From NCBI GenBank assembly GCA_000437255.1, contig FR899087.1, positions 1 to 10,318 on the forward strand: a DNA stretch of 10,318 nucleotides, in the 5' to 3' direction. Below, in pieces: positions 6,894 to 10,318 of the stretch. The DNA is from Ruminococcus sp. CAG:403. Its GTDB lineage: Bacteria > Bacillota > Clostridia > Oscillospirales > Ruminococcaceae. The notes beneath the pieces are model-generated. The model saw nothing but the letters and a program-made list of their open reading frames with translations, was not told the DNA's origin and did not search any database. Made by a program: the position numbers and the translations under genes. Within the stretch, counting starts at the first letter, position 1; every line of letters starts with the position of its first letter.

Positions 6894-7139
6894 GTGGAAC
6901 ATGAAAATCTATTCAATTTGATTTGGGGAATTATAAAAGCGGTTGTATGGTTTGTTTTTAGGTTAGCTTTGCTTGTACCAATGCTTATACTCACATTTTT
7001 TATGGCAGCAATTGGTTCTAGTAAATATACAATGAGTCAAGCAATATCAACTTGTATTTGTCACCCATTTACTGCGTTTATTGATGCAATTAAGCAAATA
7101 AATGCGGAAATTAAGATTTATAAAAGCAATAAATATTAA
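6894..7139 (+). CDS. Small membrane protein of the peptide cluster (81 aa)
   Basis: I do not recognise a family. The start is GTG 6894, preceded by AAGGTGAT at good spacing; an out-of-frame ATG at 6887 stops after five codons. Residues 8-40 are strongly hydrophobic (IIKAVVWFVFRLALLVPMLI, then LTFFMAAIG), enough for one or two membrane passes. The C-terminal half is amphipathic with a basic end (IKIYKSNKY) and includes Cys54 and Cys56. It is the first gene of the AT-rich operon, 73 nt ahead of the first precursor peptide. By position it could be a self-immunity, export or anchoring protein for the modified peptide, though position is the only evidence. Confidence 0.72.
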   Translation: MEHENLFNLIWGIIKAVVWFVFRLALLVPMLILTFFMAAIGSSKYTMSQAISTCICHPFTAFIDAIKQINAEIKIYKSNKY

Positions 7140-7152
7140 AAATTGCTTTTTT
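7122..7152 (+). terminator. Weak terminator-like hairpin at the end of the membrane gene
   Basis: AAAAGCAAT (7122-7130) pairs with ATTGCTTTT (7142-7150), and the T run extends to 7152. The stem overlaps the stop codon (7137-7139) in its loop and has only two G-C pairs, so readthrough into the peptide genes is likely. It may set the ratio between membrane protein and precursors. Confidence 0.45.
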
Positions 7153-7161
7153 AAATATCAT

Positions 7162-7192
7162 TCAAGCAAGTCAGGGTTAAACAAGTGCTTGA
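7162..7192 (+). other. Leader hairpin before precursor peptide A
   Basis: TCAAGCA (7162-7168) pairs with TGCTTGA (7186-7192) around a 17-nt loop. It ends 5 nt before the AAAGGAGG ribosome site. It has no T run of a terminator; it may be an mRNA processing or stabilising structure for the peptide message. Confidence 0.35.
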
Positions 7193-7212
7193 TTTGGAAA
7201 GGAGGGAAGACT

Positions 7213-7308
7213 ATGAAATTTTACGAGGAAATCGAAGTTGCAAACGCAACCACTGAAACATCTTGTGAAAATGTTTGCGATTGCACGTCATATCAGGTAT
7301 ATCAATAA
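7213..7308 (+). CDS. Cys-rich precursor peptide A (31 aa)
   Basis: The peptide begins MKFYEEIEVANATTETS and ends CENVCDCTSYQVYQ, with Cys18, Cys22 and Cys24. AAAGGAGG lies 7 nt before the ATG, one of the strongest ribosome sites here. The first 11 residues match the second small peptide nearby (FYE[ED]I[ED]xxN), while the C-terminal parts differ, as expected for a conserved leader and a variable core. With a radical SAM/SPASM enzyme downstream this fits a RiPP precursor, with Cys residues as likely thioether donors. No Gly-Gly or other clear cleavage motif is visible. The leader is unusually short. The chemistry and biological activity are unknown. Confidence 0.8.
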   Translation: MKFYEEIEVANATTETSCENVCDCTSYQVYQ

Positions 7309-7437
7309 ACACACATTTTATTTTTAGTTAAAAGCAACGCTTTACTAATTTTAGATTATCTACCCTAAACTGTTTCACAGCAGACTTGTTGGTAAAATAA
7401 TTTTATTAAGGTGTTCTTGCTAAAGAGGTGAAAATAA

Positions 7438-7539
7438 ATGCTGTTTTATGAGGATATTGATGCAACAAATTCTATGCTTTGTTCTTGCGATGACGATTGC
7501 GACGGTTCAAATCTTGGATGTCAGGGTTGCGATAACTGA
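7438..7539 (+). CDS. Cys-rich precursor peptide B (33 aa)
   Basis: The peptide begins MLFYEDIDATNSML and ends CSCDDDCDGSNLGCQGCDN, with Cys15, 17, 21, 28 and 31. AGAGGTG precedes ATG 7438 at suitable spacing. The leader matches that of the 31-residue peptide at F3, Y4, E5, acidic-6, I7, acidic-8 and N11. The core has five Cys, many Asp, and two CxxxD spacings (Cys15-Asp19, Cys28-Asp32). This spacing occurs in ranthipeptides whose radical SAM enzyme links Cys to Asp, for example the PapA/PapB pair. That parallel is suggestive only. It is the precursor nearest the maturase and the one richest in candidate crosslinking residues. Confidence 0.83.
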   Translation: MLFYEDIDATNSMLCSCDDDCDGSNLGCQGCDN

Positions 7540-7557
7540 GACGAATTTTTAAATCTG

Positions 7558-7623
7558 ATCGGTCTTGCTATGTTAAATGTTGATGCTTTTGCATCTTAAT
7601 TTATCTAAGCAAGACTGATTTTT
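7558..7623 (+). terminator. Attenuator-like hairpin between precursors and maturase
   Basis: ATCGGTCTTGCT (7558-7569) pairs with AGCAAGACTGAT (7608-7619), 12 bp with one G-U pair. The loop holds further stems TAAAT/ATTTA (7574-7578/7599-7603) and GATGC/GCATC (7582-7586/7591-7595). Five T follow (7619-7623). Placed after the precursors and before the enzyme, it should cut down but not abolish maturase expression and protect the peptide mRNA's 3' end. Confidence 0.75.
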
Positions 7624-7640
7624 ATATAGAGGTGATTTAT

Positions 7641-8927
7641 TTGAAACAATATAAAAAGTCTGCATATAATATATTTGTACCATTTAAAAATGATGAAACC
7701 ATCGTTTTTAATGGACTTACAGGTGCTATTGGAAAATTTGATGCTGCTACAATGAAACATTATGAAATGAACACGCTTTCAGATGAAGAAATTGATGTTC
7801 TTGTTAAAAAAGGCTTACTTATTCCTATAGATTACAACGAAATAGAAAAAATAAATTCTGACAGAAAAATTGGCATCAATAATGAAAAGACTAAGCACTT
7901 TAGAATTTGGACAACCTCTGGTTGCAATGCTCAATGCTATTATTGTTTTGAAAATGGTGTGAAGAATATCACTATGTCAACTAATACGGCGAGTGCATTA
8001 GTTGGATTTATAGAAAAACTATTGGAATGTGGCGACAGACTTGAAATAGAGTGGTTTGGTGGTGAGCCATTGTTAAATACAAAAATCATAGATTTCATAT
8101 CTGAGCATCTAATAAAGATTTGTACAGAGAAAAAATGCACATATCAAAGTGCTATGATTAGCAATGGAAGTCTTATATCAAGAGATATAGTTGAGAAAAT
8201 GAAGTCAAAATGGAAACTGTCTGCTATACAAATCACTCTTGATGGATATGATGAGTATTATGACAAGGCAAAGCGATATTTTAATCCAAAGCTTTATAAT
8301 TTTTGGAACGTAATTTCAAATATAAAATTACTTGCTGAAAATGATATATTTGTTTCTATAAGAATGAATTATGATACTAGTAATTTCATAAGCTTGAAAA
8401 AGCTCATCGAATTCTTACATAGTGAACTCAGTGGGTACGAAAAAGTAGGATATTATATTTATCCATTATGGGATGCACTTAATGAAGATGATCCTAATGC
8501 ATTTCGTACCAAAACGCTAGCTGATAATAATCTTATAAAATTATTCGATATGCTAGTTAATTACAATATGAATACCATTATTAATGTTGCGAGACTAAAA
8601 TATCGTAAGCATCAGTGTAAATCCTGTAATAAATATAGTTATGCAATTCTAGCTGATGGTAAAATAGTAAAGTGCTGTGAAACATTCAAGCAGATATTAG
8701 GTGACGTGTGGAATGGAATATCCGATAGAGAACACTATGATTTTTGGACTAGTAATGAATTGGATGATAAATGTAAAACGTGCGTATATCTGCCAATTTG
8801 CCAAGGTGGATGTAAGTCGTCTCATTTCACTAAGATGCCACAATGTTTTGCTTATAAGCCAATCATAAACGATATACTTAGATGGTATGTTTCTAAACTA
8901 GATTCCGAACTCGCTAGAAAACAATAG
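7641..8927 (+). CDS. Radical SAM/SPASM peptide maturase (428 aa)
   Basis: A likely cytosolic iron-sulfur enzyme that modifies the two nearby Cys-rich peptides. The radical SAM motif CNAQCYYC (Cys95, Cys99, Cys102) binds the [4Fe-4S] cluster that splits S-adenosylmethionine; WFGGEPLL further on is the usual GGEP element. The C-terminal SPASM region has HQCKSCNKYSYAILADGKIV, KCC, then CKTCVYLPICQGGC and a last Cys in MPQCFAYKP, enough for auxiliary clusters. The N-terminal 80 residues (YNIFVPFKNDETIVFNGLTG) look like the leader-handling segment seen in many SPASM maturases. I chose TTG 7641 because AGAGGTGAT lies 6 nt upstream; the in-frame GTG at 7632 overlaps that site. Codons are markedly AT-rich (AGA, ATA, AAA) compared with flanking phage genes. 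Likely products are thioether-bridged peptides (sactipeptide or ranthipeptide type); the exact bond is unknown. Confidence 0.93.
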   Translation: MKQYKKSAYNIFVPFKNDETIVFNGLTGAIGKFDAATMKHYEMNTLSDEEIDVLVKKGLLIPIDYNEIEKINSDRKIGINNEKTKHFRIWTTSGCNAQCYYCFENGVKNITMSTNTASALVGFIEKLLECGDRLEIEWFGGEPLLNTKIIDFISEHLIKICTEKKCTYQSAMISNGSLISRDIVEKMKSKWKLSAIQITLDGYDEYYDKAKRYFNPKLYNFWNVISNIKLLAENDIFVSIRMNYDTSNFISLKKLIEFLHSELSGYEKVGYYIYPLWDALNEDDPNAFRTKTLADNNLIKLFDMLVNYNMNTIINVARLKYRKHQCKSCNKYSYAILADGKIVKCCETFKQILGDVWNGISDREHYDFWTSNELDDKCKTCVYLPICQGGCKSSHFTKMPQCFAYKPIINDILRWYVSKLDSELARKQ

Positions 8928-8948
8928 CCAATTGGATTCAAAATCATA

Positions 8949-9956
8949 TCATTTAAAATTATCCCAAGAAACATAACCAGTCACACACTGTCCCACCGGT
9001 GTCTTTCCGCAGAACGCCGGCTTTGTGGTGATCCGATAACGACCGTTCTTGCAGGCAATGCCGTCATAGAGATAGTAAGTGCCGCTGATTCTTCTGGTTA
9101 CAGATGTAGTTTCTGCACTGGCGAACAGAGGCGTGTTGGCACGAATGGCAACCTTCTGTCCTTTGGTGAACTTGCTGCCATTGGTGTAGACCACATTTCC
9201 GTTGGCATCAAATACAGAATATCCAGTTTTGCAGGCTTTCTTCGCATTTTCAAGAGAAGCATACGCACCCAGCTGCGACTTTGCATCTGCCCAAGACTTT
9301 CTCACCCGGTAAAGCTGCTTTGTAGAAGGTGCAGAAATAGTGGAAGTTCCGGCATTCAAATAAGACTGTACCTTTTTCTTGAACTCCGCCCAATGCGGCA
9401 AAATGTATGCCGGACACATCTTGTACCGATTGTACATGGTGTTCAACTGGTCAATCGTTCCGTTTCGTCCGTCACGAACATTCAGCCAGTGGGTATGCGT
9501 GTAGAGATGGTTGATGTCCAATCCATACTGTTTTAATAACGCTGCGGCAAGTTTCGCACAGTTGTCCTCCGACTTCTTATCTGTAGAATTATACGCAGAG
9601 GACATAATGCACTCGATAGCAATGGTTCTGCGATTTCCATTACCACTGCCATCAGCGGCGTGCCAGCCGCTCAGGCTGTGGGGCAGATTCTGCCATGCAC
9701 AGATATTGTCAACATAATAGTGGACACGCACGTCCTTCATATTGTTATTGACGGTTGCCCTTGTGTACTGTTCCGCAGGGGTCGTGCCGCTTGCTACGGT
9801 GATCCAGTCTGTGTTGTGAACAGTCACACCAATAATTTTCCCTGCCATGGAAACAGAGGGCATATCAATGCGGTTGGGATTATGTTTGGTGAGTAAATAC
9901 TCGTTGATTCTCACTCCATTCAGAGTAGTTGATGTATCAGGTCTTAAAATAGTCAT
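8949..9956 (-). CDS. Phage endolysin, N-acetylmuramoyl-L-alanine amidase (335 aa)
   Basis: The enzyme cuts the bond between N-acetylmuramic acid and L-alanine in peptidoglycan to release phage. The Amidase_2-type domain (about 20-200) shows VTVHNTD (His47), LSGWHAADGSGNGNRR (His99), IAIECIMSS (Glu115), HTHWLNVRDGRNG (His154/156) and CPAYILPHW (Cys181); His47, one of His154/156 and Cys181 are the expected zinc ligands. The C-terminal part carries a SPOR-like wall-binding repeat, LYRVRKSWADAKSQLGAYAS (215-234), followed by LENAKKACK (235-243), then an SH3-like segment (about 265-335, GTYYLYDG, GRYRITTKPAFCG). There is no signal peptide, as usual for a holin-dependent endolysin. ATG 9956 is preceded by AAGGAGG at 9 nt. 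It begins 1 nt after the holin stop. The stop is 21 bp from the convergent maturase stop. Confidence 0.93.
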   Translation of the reverse strand: MTILRPDTSTTLNGVRINEYLLTKHNPNRIDMPSVSMAGKIIGVTVHNTDWITVASGTTPAEQYTRATVNNNMKDVRVHYYVDNICAWQNLPHSLSGWHAADGSGNGNRRTIAIECIMSSAYNSTDKKSEDNCAKLAAALLKQYGLDINHLYTHTHWLNVRDGRNGTIDQLNTMYNRYKMCPAYILPHWAEFKKKVQSYLNAGTSTISAPSTKQLYRVRKSWADAKSQLGAYASLENAKKACKTGYSVFDANGNVVYTNGSKFTKGQKVAIRANTPLFASAETTSVTRRISGTYYLYDGIACKNGRYRITTKPAFCGKTPVGQCVTGYVSWDNFK

Positions 9957-9957
9957 A

Positions 9958-10318
9958 TTATTTATCCTCCTTGTCGGTCGTTTCTTCGGTTCTGCCGATT
10001 TTCGTTTGCAGAACATCAATTGCTTTTTTGATTGCGGGCGGATATGGGATCCCCATGAGCGATGTATTTTCCACGATGGAAAGCAGTTCGTTCAGGCAAA
10101 AGCTGATGCAAACAGCATCCCGGATGTAGTTGGTATTCAGCAGAATATCCATCCGAACTGCAACGACGATCAGCATTAAAGTGCAGACCTTTTTCGCCAG
10201 ACCGAACCAGCCGGCTTTAGAGGAAAGTCCGCCGCTTTCCGTGTGTTTGGATTTTTTCATCATGGCGGTGATGATGCCGGTGAAAAAGTCGATTGCCATA
10301 AAGACGACCAGTGTCACC
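9958..10318 (-). CDS. Phage holin (toxin-secretion/lysis holin family), 5' end beyond window
   Basis: The visible 119 residues start within a membrane segment, TLVVFMAIDFFTGIITAMMK, followed by the basic SGGLSSKAGWFGLAKKVCTL typical of Bacteriophage_holin_4 proteins, a second hydrophobic segment (LMLIVVAVRMDILL), and FCLNELLSIVENTSLMGIPY, another hallmark. The charged tail is EETTDKEDK. Family members are about 130-150 residues, so the true N terminus, with another hydrophobic stretch, lies outside the window; the Met at 10317 is probably internal. The holin opens the membrane so that the endolysin encoded immediately downstream reaches the wall. The endolysin ribosome site lies within this gene's last codons, making a compact lysis cassette. 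Confidence 0.9.
   Translation of the reverse strand, partial: VTLVVFMAIDFFTGIITAMMKKSKHTESGGLSSKAGWFGLAKKVCTLMLIVVAVRMDILLNTNYIRDAVCISFCLNELLSIVENTSLMGIPYPPAIKKAIDVLQTKIGRTEETTDKEDK

Larger units (their letters stand above)
3045..10318. mobile_element. Probable prophage end integrated next to ssrA (far end outside window)
   Basis: Two large serine recombinases, a phage-type holin and an endolysin lie on one side of ssrA, all transcribed toward it. ssrA and tRNA 3' ends are common integration sites. The left boundary is somewhere in 3003-3273 and is not proven. No second copy of the ssrA 3' end occurs in the window, which is expected if the other junction lies further right. An AT-rich cargo cluster on the opposite strand (about 6780-8927) sits inside. 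Confidence 0.7.

Noticed and set aside
7373..7378. Further TTTCAC copy before peptide B as a regulator site
   Set aside because: A single copy, with no partner at the 11-bp offset upstream.
7393..7405. Palindrome TAAAATAATTTTA before peptide B
   Set aside because: Perfect but wholly A/T in an AT-rich spacer, so chance is likely.
1..10318. CRISPR array, tRNA genes or insertion sequences
   Set aside because: No regularly spaced repeats of CRISPR type were seen. The only tRNA-like structure is that of tmRNA, and no transposase other than the serine recombinases was found.

Overview
The window looks like a Clostridia-type Bacillota chromosome, perhaps Ruminococcus-like. The support is AGGAGG-type ribosome sites, consensus sigma-A promoters with 17-bp spacers, an smpB-ssrA pair and clostridial-style large serine recombinases. 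Species cannot be read from the sequence.

Host part (1 to about 3045). A leftward gene, cut by the left edge, encodes an unusual fusion: a MATE-family multidrug exporter followed in frame by a cytidylate-kinase-like domain. It is divergent from smpB, and each gene has a perfect TTGACA-17-TATAAT promoter. smpB is followed after 5 nt by the tmRNA gene ssrA (2632-3002), which ends in a strong terminator. SmpB and tmRNA act together in ribosome rescue.

Mobile part (about 3045 to 10318). Downstream of ssrA, a frequent integration site, lie two more hairpins and a pair of short direct repeats. Then comes a leftward four-gene operon: a zinc-ribbon HTH protein, a 56-residue helical protein, and two overlapping large serine recombinases. 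At the far right, also leftward, are a holin (cut by the edge) and an N-acetylmuramoyl-L-alanine amidase, which form a phage lysis module. The whole reads as the end of a prophage integrated beside ssrA.

Cargo (about 6780-8927). Between recombinases and lysis genes, on the opposite strand and much more AT-rich, is a small peptide-modification cluster. It has a promoter preceded by three direct repeats on an exact 11-bp period and with an 11-T run in its spacer, a small membrane protein, two paralogous Cys-rich precursor peptides of 31 and 33 residues, an attenuator-like hairpin, and a radical SAM/SPASM maturase. I read it as a phage-borne RiPP (ribosomally made, post-translationally modified peptide) locus. 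No peptidase or ABC exporter is visible. This is the most likely undescribed system in the window.
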